Source: Actinomadura spongiicola (GTDB taxonomy: Bacteria; Actinomycetota; Actinomycetes; Streptosporangiales; Streptosporangiaceae). Taken from it: a DNA stretch of 64,000 nucleotides. Shown here piece by piece: positions 1 to 8,643 of the stretch. Positions within the stretch are counted from its first letter, which is position 1. Every line of letters begins with the position of its first letter. The notes below the pieces were generated by a model that did not search any database, was not told the origin of the DNA, and saw nothing but the letters and a program-made list of their open reading frames with translations. Location of the stretch: the NCBI RefSeq assembly GCF_003432485.1, contig NZ_QVNQ01000011.1, positions 227,545 to 291,544 on the forward strand, written 5' to 3'. Position numbers and translations under genes: made by a program.

Positions 1-563
1 TTGAGCGGCGTGCGGATATAGCCGGGGCAGAGGGCGTTGACGCGGATTCCGTACGGGCCCAGTTCGACGGCCATCGTCTTGGTCAGCAGCAGGACGCCGG
101 CCTTGCTGGCGTTGTAGTGGGCGTAGCCCGCCTCGCCGCCGAGGGCGTTGGTCGAGGCCATGTTGACGATGGCGCCGCGGGTGCCGGCGGAGCGCATCGA
201 GGCCGCCACGCGCTGGGCGACGAGGAACATCCCGCGCAGGTTGACCGCGAGCACGGCGTCCCACCGGTCGGTGGCGATGTCCAGGAACGGCTCGCGGTGG
301 GCGATCCCGGCGTTGTTGATCAGAATGTCCACGCCGCCGAGGAACTCCCCCGCCGCCGCGAGCATCCGCTCGACCGAGGACTCGTCGGACACGTCGCACC
401 GCGCCCCGCCGACCCCGTCGAACTCGTCGAGGGTCTCCTGGACGCCCTCCAGGCCGCAGACGAAGACGCGGGCCCCCTCGTCCAGGAACCGCCGGGCGGT
501 GGCGTGGCCGATGCCGCTGGTGCCGCCCGTGATCAGAACTCCCCGGTCCCTCAGTCCGCGCAT
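1..563 (-). CDS. SDR-family oxidoreductase, C-terminus cut by the window edge
   Basis: Classical short-chain dehydrogenase/reductase. The N-terminus carries the NAD(P)-binding motif TGGTSGIG at residues 12-19, followed by LINNAGIA and the catalytic YxxxK in YAHYNASKAG. The reading frame is still open at base 1 (last residues around NALCPGYIRTPL), so roughly the last 50-60 residues of a usual 250-residue SDR lie outside. The ATG at 563-561 overlaps the end of the upstream PLP-enzyme gene by 13 bases, so it is the last visible gene of the leftward sugar operon. By context it probably oxidises or reduces a sugar acid intermediate; the exact substrate cannot be read from the sequence. Confidence 0.9.
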   Translation of the reverse strand, partial: MRGLRDRGVLITGGTSGIGHATARRFLDEGARVFVCGLEGVQETLDEFDGVGGARCDVSDESSVERMLAAAGEFLGGVDILINNAGIAHREPFLDIATDRWDAVLAVNLRGMFLVAQRVAASMRSAGTRGAIVNMASTNALGGEAGYAHYNASKAGVLLLTKTMAVELGPYGIRVNALCPGYIRTPL

Positions 564-1624
564 CGGACCGACCTCCTCTTCGCCGTGATCTCCAGTTCGC
601 GTTCGACCCGGCCCCCGCGGACCCCGAACGCGAGGTCGAACAGGTTGCTGACCGGGCACACATGGTTCGGGATCAGCTCGATCCGGTCGCCGATGGCCGG
701 ACCGCCGGTCTCCGGGCCGTGGCCGACGCCGTGCTCCTCGTAGAGCATGTCGAGGCGGAGCCCGGGACGGCCGACGACGCCGATCGTGCCCGGTGCGCCG
801 TCCGCCGCCAGTGCCTTGGTGCCGGCGTCCACGACGAACCGTCCCGGCACGGGCGTGGCCACGACCGTCGCCAGCACCCGTGCGGCGCAGGTGTCGTGTG
901 TGGCGACGCCGAGCCCGGCCATCGTCGTGTCGTTGAGGGCGTAGGTTCCGGGACGGATCTCGGCGACCTCCGCGGCGGCCGCCTCCCACCGGGCGGTCGG
1001 GGTCGCGCCGAGGCTGATCTCCAGGTCGCCGCCGCACAGCCGGACCGTCTCGGCAAGCTCGGCGACCTCACGTTCGGCGATCTCGCGCAGCTCGGCGGTC
1101 GACCGGGCCCGGTAGGAGTGGCCGGCGTGGCTGCACAGGCCGACGACCGTCACCCCCGGGACCCGGTCGATGTCCGCGACCAGTTCGGCCGACCGCCTGC
1201 CGGGCGGACGGCCCAGCCGCCCAAGCCCCGAGTCGACCTCGACCAGGACCTCCACCGGCTCGCGTCCGGCCATGGCCCCCACGCCCGCGGCGACCTCGGC
1301 GGAGTCGAGGCTCACCCGCAGCCGGACGCGCTCCCGCAGCCGCCGCAACCGGGCCAGGTTGTGCGCGCCCCAGACCGGATAGGCCAGCAAAATGTCGGCG
1401 CATCCGGCGTCGGCCATCACCTCGGCCTCGTCGAGCGTGGCGCAGGTGAGCCCGGACGCCCCGGCCGCGAGCTGGAGTCCCGCCAGGTACGGCATCTTGT
1501 GGCTCTTGATGTGCGGGCGCAGCCGGGTCCCGCCCGCCTCCGCGAGCCGCGCCATCGCGTCGATGTTGGCCTGGGCCCTGTCCAGGTCCACGATCAGCGC
1601 GGGCGTCTGGATTTCCGGCGGCAT
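551..1624 (-). CDS. DSD1/D-threonine-aldolase-like PLP enzyme (alanine-racemase N-terminal fold)
   Basis: 357 residues, the usual length for the family. The N-terminal alanine-racemase-type barrel contains RPHIKSHK (residues 36-43), where the PLP-binding lysine is expected, probably K40. The C-terminal part has HVCPVSN (about 321-327), the His/Cys metal pair seen in D-threonine aldolases and D-serine dehydratases. Family members cleave or dehydrate D-3-hydroxy amino acids. The gene follows the ABC permeases by 40 bases and its end overlaps the SDR start, so it belongs to the sugar operon. A role on a hydroxy-amino-acid or amino-sugar-derived intermediate is inference. It could equally be a member with a different retro-aldol substrate. 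Confidence 0.85.
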   Translation of the reverse strand: MPPEIQTPALIVDLDRAQANIDAMARLAEAGGTRLRPHIKSHKMPYLAGLQLAAGASGLTCATLDEAEVMADAGCADILLAYPVWGAHNLARLRRLRERVRLRVSLDSAEVAAGVGAMAGREPVEVLVEVDSGLGRLGRPPGRRSAELVADIDRVPGVTVVGLCSHAGHSYRARSTAELREIAEREVAELAETVRLCGGDLEISLGATPTARWEAAAAEVAEIRPGTYALNDTTMAGLGVATHDTCAARVLATVVATPVPGRFVVDAGTKALAADGAPGTIGVVGRPGLRLDMLYEEHGVGHGPETGGPAIGDRIELIPNHVCPVSNLFDLAFGVRGGRVERELEITAKRRSVRCAD

Positions 1625-1663
1625 CGTCGAGTTCCCTTCGTCGCGCGAACGCCCGGCGCCGCG

Positions 1664-2545
1664 CTATCCCTTGACGGCGGTCGAGGTGAGCGACTGGATG
1701 AAGGTGCGCTGGGTGAGCAGGAACACGATCAGGACGGGCAGCGTGGTGATGACGTTGCCGGCCATCACCGCCGACCAGATCGTGTGGTGCTGCCCGGCGA
1801 AGGTCGTCAGCCCGAGTTGCAGGGTGTAGTTGTCGTCGGTGGAGATGGCGATGAGCGGCCAGGTGAGATCGTTCCAGGACGTGAGGAACGTCAGCGCCGC
1901 CAGGGTCGCCAGCGCCGGTCTGGCCAGCGGCAGCACGATCCTGACCAGGACCTGGAGGCGACCGCAGCCGTCGATGATCGCGGCCTCCTCGATGTCGCGC
2001 GGCAGCGCGAGGAAGAACTGCCGCAGCAGGTAGACGCCGAACACCGAGACCAGGTTGGGCAGGATCAGCGCGCCCAGCGAGTCGGCCAGGCCGAGGTTCT
2101 TCATCAGGATGAAGGTGGGGATCATGGTGAGCTGGAACGGGATGATGATCGTCGCGACCAGCAGCCCGAACAGCACGCCGGAGCCGCGGAACCGCAGCCG
2201 CGCGAACCCGTAGGCGGCCAGCGAGCACAGCACGAGGTTGGAGACCACGCTCACCAGCGAGACCAGCACCGAGTTGAGGAACCAGCGCGGGAAGTCGGTG
2301 TTGGTGAAGACGTAGCGGTAGCCGTCCAGGTGGATCCCGTCGGGCACCAGCGCGGGCGGGTACTTGTTGATCTGCGCGTCGGCCATGAACGACGCCAGGA
2401 CCTCCCAGAGGAGCGGCAGCACGAACAGCAGGGCCAGGGGCGCCAGCCCGACGTGGGACCAGTCGATCCGGCGCCGGGGACGGGACGGTGCCGCCACCGT
2501 CCGGGACGGGGACGTCCCGGAGCGCACTTCTTCGGCAGTCTTCAC
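1664..2545 (-). CDS. Carbohydrate ABC transporter permease (MalG/UgpE type)
   Basis: 293-residue inner-membrane subunit with about six membrane segments and the permease EAA loop in EEAAIIDGCGRLQVLVRIVL. A long N-terminal tail (KTAEEVRSGTSPSRT) precedes the first helix (LAPLALLFVLPLLWEVL). I chose the GTG at 2545-2543 because it overlaps the TGA of the upstream permease in a GTGA junction. An upstream in-frame extension exists only inside the neighbour. It pairs with the MalF-type permease and the lipoprotein upstream to import a sugar. No ATPase subunit is encoded in the visible operon, so a shared MsiK-like ATPase is likely, as is common in actinomycetes. Confidence 0.92.
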   Translation of the reverse strand: MKTAEEVRSGTSPSRTVAAPSRPRRRIDWSHVGLAPLALLFVLPLLWEVLASFMADAQINKYPPALVPDGIHLDGYRYVFTNTDFPRWFLNSVLVSLVSVVSNLVLCSLAAYGFARLRFRGSGVLFGLLVATIIIPFQLTMIPTFILMKNLGLADSLGALILPNLVSVFGVYLLRQFFLALPRDIEEAAIIDGCGRLQVLVRIVLPLARPALATLAALTFLTSWNDLTWPLIAISTDDNYTLQLGLTTFAGQHHTIWSAVMAGNVITTLPVLIVFLLTQRTFIQSLTSTAVKG

Positions 2546-3432
2546 GCGAACCTCCGTCGAGCGCGCGTGAGCAGGTAGCGGACGCCGCCGAGGGCCAGCA
2601 GGACCACGGCGAGGACGTAGGCGGCAGCCGCGCCGTAGCCCGCGTCGAACACCTTGAACGCCTGGTTGTAGATGAAGTAGACGACGACGGCGGTGGAGCC
2701 CAGCGGCCCGCCCCGGGTGGTCGCGTAGACCAGGTCGAACAGCTGCATGGCGACCAGGCTCTGCCAGATCACCACGAAGGTGGTGACCGGCCGCACGCTC
2801 GGCAGCGTGACGTGGCGGAAGATGTTCCACCGGCCCGCGCCGTCGATCCGCGCGGCCTCCACCAGGCTCGGCGGGATGTCCTGGAGCGCGGCCAGAAAGA
2901 TGATCACGCAGAAGCCGGTACCGCCCCACAGCCCGATCCCGGTCAGCGTGTAGAGCGCGGTGTTGGGATCTTCGAGGAAGCCCTGGCGGGGGATCCCGAA
3001 CGCCGACAGGATCCGGTTGGCCACACCGAACCGGGCGTCGCAGATGAAGGCGAACAACACCCCGGTCGCGGCCGGCGACACCACGAACGGCACGATCACG
3101 CACGTCCGGTAGATGCCGATCAGCTTGGTGCGCGGCCGGTTCAGCGCCATCGCGATCAGCAGGCCGAGGCCCGCGCTGCCCGGGACGTACAGCGCGGTGA
3201 AGATCAGCGTGTTACGGATCGACTGGCGGAAGGCCGGGTCGTCCAGCAGCCGCTCGTAGTTGTCCATCCCCACCCAGCGGCCCGAGGTCACCAGATCGGA
3301 GTCGGTGAACGAGAGCAGCAGCGACCAGACCATCGGCAGCAGGCTGAGGCCGAGGATGAGCAGCGTCGCCGGCAGCACGAAGGCCCATGCGGCCGGGGTC
3401 TCGCCGAGTGCCCTCTTCATGGGGCGGGCCAT
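2542..3432 (-). CDS. Carbohydrate ABC transporter permease (MalF/UgpA type)
   Basis: 296 residues, six predicted membrane segments, beginning with WAFVLPATLLILGLSLLPMV after a short basic tail. The EAA motif reads LVEAARIDGAGRWNIFRHVTL, the contact site for the ATPase. The start at 3432 has a good ribosome site (GGAGTGA) that lies in the last codons of the binding-protein gene; an alternative ATG four codons later is possible. The stop is shared with the next permease start (GTGA), indicating translational coupling. It should form the heterodimeric channel with that permease. Confidence 0.92.
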   Translation of the reverse strand: MARPMKRALGETPAAWAFVLPATLLILGLSLLPMVWSLLLSFTDSDLVTSGRWVGMDNYERLLDDPAFRQSIRNTLIFTALYVPGSAGLGLLIAMALNRPRTKLIGIYRTCVIVPFVVSPAATGVLFAFICDARFGVANRILSAFGIPRQGFLEDPNTALYTLTGIGLWGGTGFCVIIFLAALQDIPPSLVEAARIDGAGRWNIFRHVTLPSVRPVTTFVVIWQSLVAMQLFDLVYATTRGGPLGSTAVVVYFIYNQAFKVFDAGYGAAAAYVLAVVLLALGGVRYLLTRARRRFA

Positions 3433-3435
3433 CGG

Positions 3436-4731
3436 TCACTCCTCCGTGGCGAGCGCCGAGTCGGCCGCCTTCGCGGCCCGGTCCAGTGCCGGCCCCGGCT
3501 CCATCTTGCCCAGCAGGACGGCCGCGATGGCCTCCTGCACGGCCTGGGAGAGCTTGGGGTAGGCGCGCAGCGTCGGACGGGTGCGCATCTTGGGCAGGTT
3601 GTCGATCCAGACGTCGAGCTTCCACCGGGCTTGGTAGGCCGCGTAGCTCGGGTGACGGGACGCGCTCGCACGCAGCGGCAACTGACCGGTCGCCAGGTCC
3701 CAGCGCAGGTCCTGTGCCGGGCGCGTCAGCCAGAGCAGGAACTCGGTGGCCGCCTTCCGGCGCTCGGACCCCTTGTCCATGACCACCCAGTTGTCCGGGC
3801 CGCCGATCGTGGTGTTGTCGCCGTTGAACCCGGGGAGCGGCGCCACCGCATAGTCGATCTTCGCGGGTCCGATGTCGGCGAGCGCCCACGGACCGGCGAC
3901 GAACATCCCCATCTTCCCATTGTTGAACAGCTGACCCATCCGCGCGCCGGCCGAGTCCTGGTCGAGATAGACCGACTTGTCGGCCACGGACATGTCCCGC
4001 CAGACCGTGAGCCCGCGTACCCCCTCGGGACCGGCGAAGCGGGACCTGCGGCGGTCGGGCGTCACGATGTCGCCGCCCTGCTGCCAGACCAGCGGCCACA
4101 GCCGCCAGGTCACGTCCTCGCCGTCGGCGATCGGCCACGCCGTTCCGTACGTGCCCTTGGACGGGTCGGTCAGTGCCTTGGCGGTGGCCCGGAAGTCGTC
4201 CCAGGACCAGCCGGGTTTGGGCGGCGCCACCTTCTGCTCGGCGAAGAGCTTCTTGTTGTAGATGACGGCGAGGTTGTCGGTCAGCGCGGGGATGGCCCGC
4301 ACCCGGCCGTCGACGGTGGCCGCCGCGCGGGCGGCGGGCCAGAAGTCGTTCCAGTCGACCCCCGGCGCCTGCACGGCGGAGGTCAGGTCGGCGACCTTCC
4401 GGTTACGGGCGATGCTGGCCAGGTCGGAACCGTAGATGTAGCTGATGTCGGGATAGCTGCCCGAGACCAGGGCGGCGGTGACCTTCGGCAGGAGCTGGTC
4501 GGCGGTGGACCCGCCGCTCTGGCTCACCACCTTGATCTTGGGGTGGGTGCGGTTGAACTCCGCCACCAGCCCGTCCAGGGCCTTCTGCGCGATCTGCGTC
4601 TGGCCGTGCCAGAAGACGATGCGCACGGTGCCGTCGGCGGAGACCCCGCCGTCGTCTCCCGAACACCCGCTCAGCAGGGCGCCCGCGAGGACGGCCGCGC
4701 AGGCCGTGGCCGACCCTATACCGATCTTCAT
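3436..4731 (-). CDS. ABC sugar-binding lipoprotein (family 1 extracellular solute-binding protein)
   Basis: 431 residues. A signal peptide ends in a clear lipobox (LLSGC, Cys at 23), so the protein is lipid-anchored outside the membrane. The mature part begins VRIVFWHG and has the SBP-family-1 pattern (LVAEFNRTHPKIKV, then YNKKLFAEQ, then a C-terminal AVQEAIAAVLLGKMEPG). It captures the oligosaccharide or glycoside that the two permeases import. The ATG overlaps the stop of the GH4 glycosidase gene (ATGA), and the two permease genes follow within a few bases. The glycosidase neighbour suggests a galactoside, glucoside or uronide as ligand. Confidence 0.93.
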   Translation of the reverse strand: MKIGIGSATACAAVLAGALLSGCSGDDGGVSADGTVRIVFWHGQTQIAQKALDGLVAEFNRTHPKIKVVSQSGGSTADQLLPKVTAALVSGSYPDISYIYGSDLASIARNRKVADLTSAVQAPGVDWNDFWPAARAAATVDGRVRAIPALTDNLAVIYNKKLFAEQKVAPPKPGWSWDDFRATAKALTDPSKGTYGTAWPIADGEDVTWRLWPLVWQQGGDIVTPDRRRSRFAGPEGVRGLTVWRDMSVADKSVYLDQDSAGARMGQLFNNGKMGMFVAGPWALADIGPAKIDYAVAPLPGFNGDNTTIGGPDNWVVMDKGSERRKAATEFLLWLTRPAQDLRWDLATGQLPLRASASRHPSYAAYQARWKLDVWIDNLPKMRTRPTLRAYPKLSQAVQEAIAAVLLGKMEPGPALDRAAKAADSALATEE

Positions 4732-6074
4732 CGTCGATCTCCTTTCCCGTCGCTGTCGTGGAAGGCGGGTAGCCAGCGCGCCTGCTCGTCCAGGAGTTCG
4801 TCGGTCAACGCCTGGATGTCGGGCAGAGGGAGCAGGGCCGCGGTCAGCCGGTCGAGGGTGAGCGCGGTGTTGACGAGCCGACGGGAGCGGGTCCGGTAGG
4901 CCTCGACCACGCAGGACTGGAAGGCGATCGAGGGAAGGTTGACGGCGGCGCAGGCCGCGGGCAGGTCACCGACGCGGGTCGGCTGGACGCCGCTCGCGTC
5001 GACCAGGCAGGGGACCTCCACGCAGGCGCCGGCGGGCAGGTTCGTGATCAGGCCGTCGTTGGGAACGTTCCCGTAGATCACGCGGGGTGTGCCGGTCAGG
5101 ATCGAGTCGACGATGCCCGCCGCGTACTCCCCGCTCAGCGTGAGCGGCTCGGCGGCCAGCTCGTCTGCCAGCGCCTCCTGTTCGGCGTCGCCCTGCCCGC
5201 TGCCGATCGCGTGGTAGTCCCAGCGCTCGGGCAGCAGCTCGGCGATCAGCTCCGGCGACCGGCGGAAGTGCGGGAAGTACTCGGAGACGTGGTGGCTGGA
5301 CTCGGTCGGGAAGTAGCCGGTGAGCTTCATGACCTCGGTGCGGACCCGTTCGCGGCCGCCCGCGTACCATTCGTCGATCTCCACGACCGGGTCGTGCTCA
5401 CCGCGACTGTAGGCGAGCATCGTGTCGTACAGGCGAGGCAGGATCGAACGGCCCTCGTGCTTGAACTCCAGCATCCAGGCCTGGTGGTTGATGCCGGCGG
5501 CGCGGAACGACCAGGTGCCCGGGGCCAGTCCCATGATGTCGGCGAGCTGACCGGCGGTGTGGTGGACGGAGTGGCACAGCCCGACCGCCTTGACGCCCCG
5601 GCTCTGGAGGTACGCGCAGTTGATCGACATGGGGTTGGCGTACTGGAGGACGAGGGCGTCCGGACACAGCTCCAGGACGTCGTCGGCGAGCCCGTCGAGC
5701 ACCGCCATCGTGCGCAGCCCGCGCATCGCGCCGCCGGGGCCGAGGGTGTCGCCCACGGTCTGGTCGATCCCGTACCTGCGCGGGATCTCCATGTCCAGGG
5801 TGTAGGCGCTCTGGCTGCCGACCTGGAAGCACACGATCACGAAGTCGGCGCCGTCGAGGGCGGCGCGGCGGTCGGTCGTGGTCTCCAGCTCGATCTTGTA
5901 CCCGTGGGCGGACGCGACCCGCCTGACCAGACGCTCGGTTCGCGCGAGCGGCACCGGGTCGATGTCCATCAGGGTGTAGGCGGCCTCGCGCGGGCTCTCC
6001 AGCGCCAGGAAGTCGGTCATCAGGCGCAGCGGGAACTCCTGTCCCCCGGCGCCGATCATCGCGATCTTCGTCAT
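4728..6074 (-). CDS. Glycoside hydrolase family 4 (alpha-galactosidase/alpha-glucosidase/alpha-glucuronidase type)
   Basis: 448 residues. GH4 enzymes cleave glycosidic bonds by an NAD+ and Mn2+ dependent oxidation-elimination mechanism. Visible here are the N-terminal Rossmann motif (IAMIGAGGQEFPLRL), the NAD-ribose acidic region MDIDP (36-40), the asparagine motif QYANPM, the Mn-ligand Cys in GLCHS (C167) and the second ligand His in GINHQAW (H197). The start at 6074 overlaps the dehydrogenase stop (ATGA). The CHS form of the cysteine motif is the one seen in alpha-galactosidase and alpha-glucuronidase branches. With an oxidative sugar-acid pathway around it, a uronide substrate is attractive but unproven. 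Confidence 0.9.
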   Translation of the reverse strand: MTKIAMIGAGGQEFPLRLMTDFLALESPREAAYTLMDIDPVPLARTERLVRRVASAHGYKIELETTTDRRAALDGADFVIVCFQVGSQSAYTLDMEIPRRYGIDQTVGDTLGPGGAMRGLRTMAVLDGLADDVLELCPDALVLQYANPMSINCAYLQSRGVKAVGLCHSVHHTAGQLADIMGLAPGTWSFRAAGINHQAWMLEFKHEGRSILPRLYDTMLAYSRGEHDPVVEIDEWYAGGRERVRTEVMKLTGYFPTESSHHVSEYFPHFRRSPELIAELLPERWDYHAIGSGQGDAEQEALADELAAEPLTLSGEYAAGIVDSILTGTPRVIYGNVPNDGLITNLPAGACVEVPCLVDASGVQPTRVGDLPAACAAVNLPSIAFQSCVVEAYRTRSRRLVNTALTLDRLTAALLPLPDIQALTDELLDEQARWLPAFHDSDGKGDRR

Positions 6075-7495
6075 GAGTCTCCTGTCTGGGGGTGCCGGTC
6101 GTGGGTGTCGCGCAGGGGGGTGTCGCGCAGGGGGGCGGGCAGGAACTCGTCCGGTACGTCCTGGAAGACGACGGGACGCAGGAAGCGCCGGATCGCGGTG
6201 AATCCGACCGAGGTGTGCAGCGGGTCGGTCGTGGACGGCCACGGGCCGCCGTGCTGCATCGCCGGGCTCACCGTCACGCCGGTCGGCCAGCCGTTGTGCA
6301 CGATCCGCCCGGCCCGCGCCGCCGCCATGACGAGCAGCGTGCGGACCAGCGCGGTGTCGGACTGCTCGGCGTGGATCGTCATCGTGAGGCTGCCGGGCAG
6401 CCGTTCCACGGCCGCGACGAGTTCGGCGACCGAGTCGTACTCCGCCAGCACCGAAACCGGGCCGAAGCACTCCTCCAGTAGCGGGCCCGCCAGTTCTCGC
6501 GCGGGAACCTTGAACAGTGCCGGTGCCGCGACGTCCCCGCTGGTCGGTATCGGACGGACGAGCGGCGTCACCCCCGGGGCCTCGGCCAGGGCCGCGACGC
6601 CGTCCCGGTAGGCGGCGGCGATCCGTTCGCCGAGCAGCCGCCGCGGCTCCACCAGGGACACGGCTTCGGCGAGCCGGTCGTCCAGGCCGTGCCCGCGGCT
6701 GATCAGCACCACTCCCGGTTTGGTGCAGAACTGGCCCGCGCCCAGGGTGTAGGACGCGACGAAACCGTCGGCGATCTCCGGGCCCCGGGCCTCGACCGCG
6801 GCGGCGGTCACCACCACCGGGTTCAGCGAGCCGAGTTCGCCGTAGAAGGGGATCGGGTCGGGGCGGGCGTGCGCGAGGTCCGCCAGGGCCCGTCCGCCGG
6901 TCGCCGATCCGGTGAAGGCGGCGGCGCGGATGTCGGGGTTGGTGACCAGCGCCCGTCCGGCCTCCATCCCGTGCGTCAGGTCGAGCACACCCTCGGGGAG
7001 CACCTCGGCGACCAGCGCCGCGCACAGCTCGGACAGCCGGGGATGCCCCGGATGCGCCTTCACGACCACCGGGCAGCCGGCGGCGAGCGCGCTCGCGGTG
7101 TCCCCGCCGGCGACGGAGAAGGCCAGCGGGAAGTTGGACGCCGCGAACACCGCGACCGGGCCGATCGGGACGAGCATGCGGCGCAGGTCGGGTCCGGGTC
7201 CGTTCCGGTCGACGATGATCTCCCGGAACCGGCCGTCGAGGACGCCGTCCGCGAACAGGTCGAGCTGGTGGGTGGTGCGGGCGAGTTCGCCGGTGAGCCG
7301 CTCGGCGCCGAGCGCCGTCTCCTCGTCGGCGAGCGCGACGAGATCCCGCTCGGCCGCGCGGAGCGCGGCGGCCACGTCGCGGAGGAGCCCGGCCCGCTCG
7401 GGCAGGGGCAGCGCCGCGAAACCGGGCGCGGCCGCGGCCGCTGCGGCGCAGATGTCGGCGACCCCGTCCACGGTGGTCTCGGCCGGGGCGCTCAT
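6071..7495 (-). CDS. NAD(P)-dependent aldehyde dehydrogenase, ketoglutarate semialdehyde dehydrogenase type
   Basis: 474 residues. ALDH fold with cofactor region AASNFPLAFSVAGGD (119-131), catalytic general base E220 in FYGELGSLNP and nucleophile C257 in GAGQFCTKPG. The GELGSLNPV and GQFCTKPG signatures match the 2,5-dioxovalerate (alpha-ketoglutarate semialdehyde) dehydrogenases that end the non-phosphorylative pentose, hexuronate, hexarate and hydroxyproline routes by making 2-oxoglutarate. The long C-terminus (after LRPVVFQDVPDEFLP) adds a repeat-like LRDTPLRDT tail. The start at 7495 shares ATGA with the amidohydrolase stop. An aldose or glycolaldehyde substrate is the main alternative. 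Confidence 0.87.
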   Translation of the reverse strand: MSAPAETTVDGVADICAAAAAAAPGFAALPLPERAGLLRDVAAALRAAERDLVALADEETALGAERLTGELARTTHQLDLFADGVLDGRFREIIVDRNGPGPDLRRMLVPIGPVAVFAASNFPLAFSVAGGDTASALAAGCPVVVKAHPGHPRLSELCAALVAEVLPEGVLDLTHGMEAGRALVTNPDIRAAAFTGSATGGRALADLAHARPDPIPFYGELGSLNPVVVTAAAVEARGPEIADGFVASYTLGAGQFCTKPGVVLISRGHGLDDRLAEAVSLVEPRRLLGERIAAAYRDGVAALAEAPGVTPLVRPIPTSGDVAAPALFKVPARELAGPLLEECFGPVSVLAEYDSVAELVAAVERLPGSLTMTIHAEQSDTALVRTLLVMAAARAGRIVHNGWPTGVTVSPAMQHGGPWPSTTDPLHTSVGFTAIRRFLRPVVFQDVPDEFLPAPLRDTPLRDTHDRHPQTGDS

Positions 7496-8556
7496 CGGGC
7501 GAGCCCCGGCAGCAACCGCCTCGCGTTCTCGGCGTACACGAGTGCGAGCACGTCGTCCGGGAGGTGGACGCCGGAGATCGTCCACCGTCCCATCGGCGGC
7601 GGTTCCTCGGGCGAGTACGGGAAGCACTCGTCGTCGGTCTCCATGAAGCGGAAGTGCAGCGGGTAGGCCGTGCCCGAGTGCGGGATCTCGTCGGTGCCGA
7701 ACAGCACCCGGTCCGGGTGGCGCGTCATCAGGGCGCGGGTGGCCCTGGGCTGGCGGCCGAGCTGGTTGAGCCGGGCGGCGATGTCGATGTGCAGGTTGGG
7801 ATAGGTGTCGAGCATCCGGCTCACCCAGCCGAGGTCTTCGGCGTTGCCGCCGCCGTGCACCGCGACGAACGTGGTCCGCGGATGGGCGCCGACCACGGCC
7901 TCCAGGGCGTCCATGAGGCGCTCGAAGCTCGGCAGTCCGGGCCGCGCGAACGACCACTCGGGGTGCGCGAGGAGGATCTCCAGCAGCTCGTTGCGCTCGT
8001 CGACGGGGTCGAAGAAGGCCCTCGGGTCCGCGGTGTGGATCCAGACCGGCAGGTCGAGTTCGCCGGCGGCCTCCCACAGCGCGTCGAGCCGCGGATCGTC
8101 GGGCAGGACCGGCTCGCCGCGCCCGTCGCGCACCTCCAGGCCCAGGTCCTTCCACACCTTGAGGCCGCCCGCTCCGGCCTCCTTCGACTCGGTGAGGCTC
8201 TTCACCAGCCGGGTGTCGCCGTCCGGCAGGGCCAGCTCCGCCCAGTCGACATGGCAGAAGGTCACGAACCGTCCGGGATGGGCCGCGTCGTAGCGGGCGA
8301 GGTTGGCCTCAAGCTCGGCGCCCCACCGGCCGTCCAGGTTGACCAGGCTCCGGACGTTGTGCTCGTCCATGGCGGCCAGCAGCGCGGGGACGTCGGGGAC
8401 CATCCATTCGCCGGGGCGGCCGTCCCAGTCGCTCAGCCATCGGCCCAGGTGAGCGTGGGCGTCGACCGCGGGGAACCTGGCTCGCGGGACCTCGTGTTCC
8501 CGGACGGTGAGCCGCCGGCGCGGAACGTACCGGCTCAGCAGGAGTGCGTCGGACAT
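7492..8556 (-). CDS. Amidohydrolase family protein (TIM-barrel metal hydrolase, possible lactonase)
   Basis: 354 residues from the ATG at 8556. The amidohydrolase HxH metal motif is VDAHAHLG (H34, H36). A conserved histidine in TFVAVHGGGNAEDLGW and the late metal Asp in RVLFGTDEIPHSG complete the site. First gene of the leftward operon. Of two adjacent ATG codons (8559 and 8556), 8556 sits better behind the GGGTGG at 8566-8561. Amidohydrolase_2 members include decarboxylases and sugar lactonases such as those in fucose and rhamnose catabolism; a lactonase role fits the pathway but is inference. Confidence 0.85.
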   Translation of the reverse strand: MSDALLLSRYVPRRRLTVREHEVPRARFPAVDAHAHLGRWLSDWDGRPGEWMVPDVPALLAAMDEHNVRSLVNLDGRWGAELEANLARYDAAHPGRFVTFCHVDWAELALPDGDTRLVKSLTESKEAGAGGLKVWKDLGLEVRDGRGEPVLPDDPRLDALWEAAGELDLPVWIHTADPRAFFDPVDERNELLEILLAHPEWSFARPGLPSFERLMDALEAVVGAHPRTTFVAVHGGGNAEDLGWVSRMLDTYPNLHIDIAARLNQLGRQPRATRALMTRHPDRVLFGTDEIPHSGTAYPLHFRFMETDDECFPYSPEEPPPMGRWTISGVHLPDDVLALVYAENARRLLPGLAR

Positions 8557-8571
8557 CATGCCACCCGTTGT

Positions 8572-8587
8572 GTTCGAGATTTCGAAC
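8572..8587. promoter_or_regulatory. IclR-type operator copy A
   Basis: Perfect inverted repeat GTTCGA-GATT-TCGAAC just upstream of the amidohydrolase start. The identical arms with the same four-base spacing recur at 9505-9520 in front of the divergent unit. It lies downstream of the inferred -10 box, the position expected for repression. Confidence 0.75.
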
Positions 8588-8603
8588 AGCATTCGAAATG
8601 CTG
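8587..8603. promoter_or_regulatory. Second inverted repeat abutting operator A
   Basis: Perfect repeat CAGCATT-CGA-AATGCTG directly adjoining the first operator. Its core ATTCGAAAT resembles the operator sequence, so it may be a second regulator contact. No copy stands by the other target gene. Confidence 0.45.
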
Positions 8604-8612
8604 ATGGCGGGA

Positions 8613-8641
8613 CCGTAATCGACGTTTTATTTCATCGTCAA
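8613..8641 (-). promoter_or_regulatory. Candidate promoter of the leftward sugar operon
   Basis: Reading leftward, TTGACG (8641-8636), 17 bases, TTACGG (8618-8613). The -35 is good and the -10 weak. It lies between the IclR stop and the two inverted repeats, which would fall at or just after the start of transcription. Confidence 0.4.
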
Positions 8642-8643
8642 GG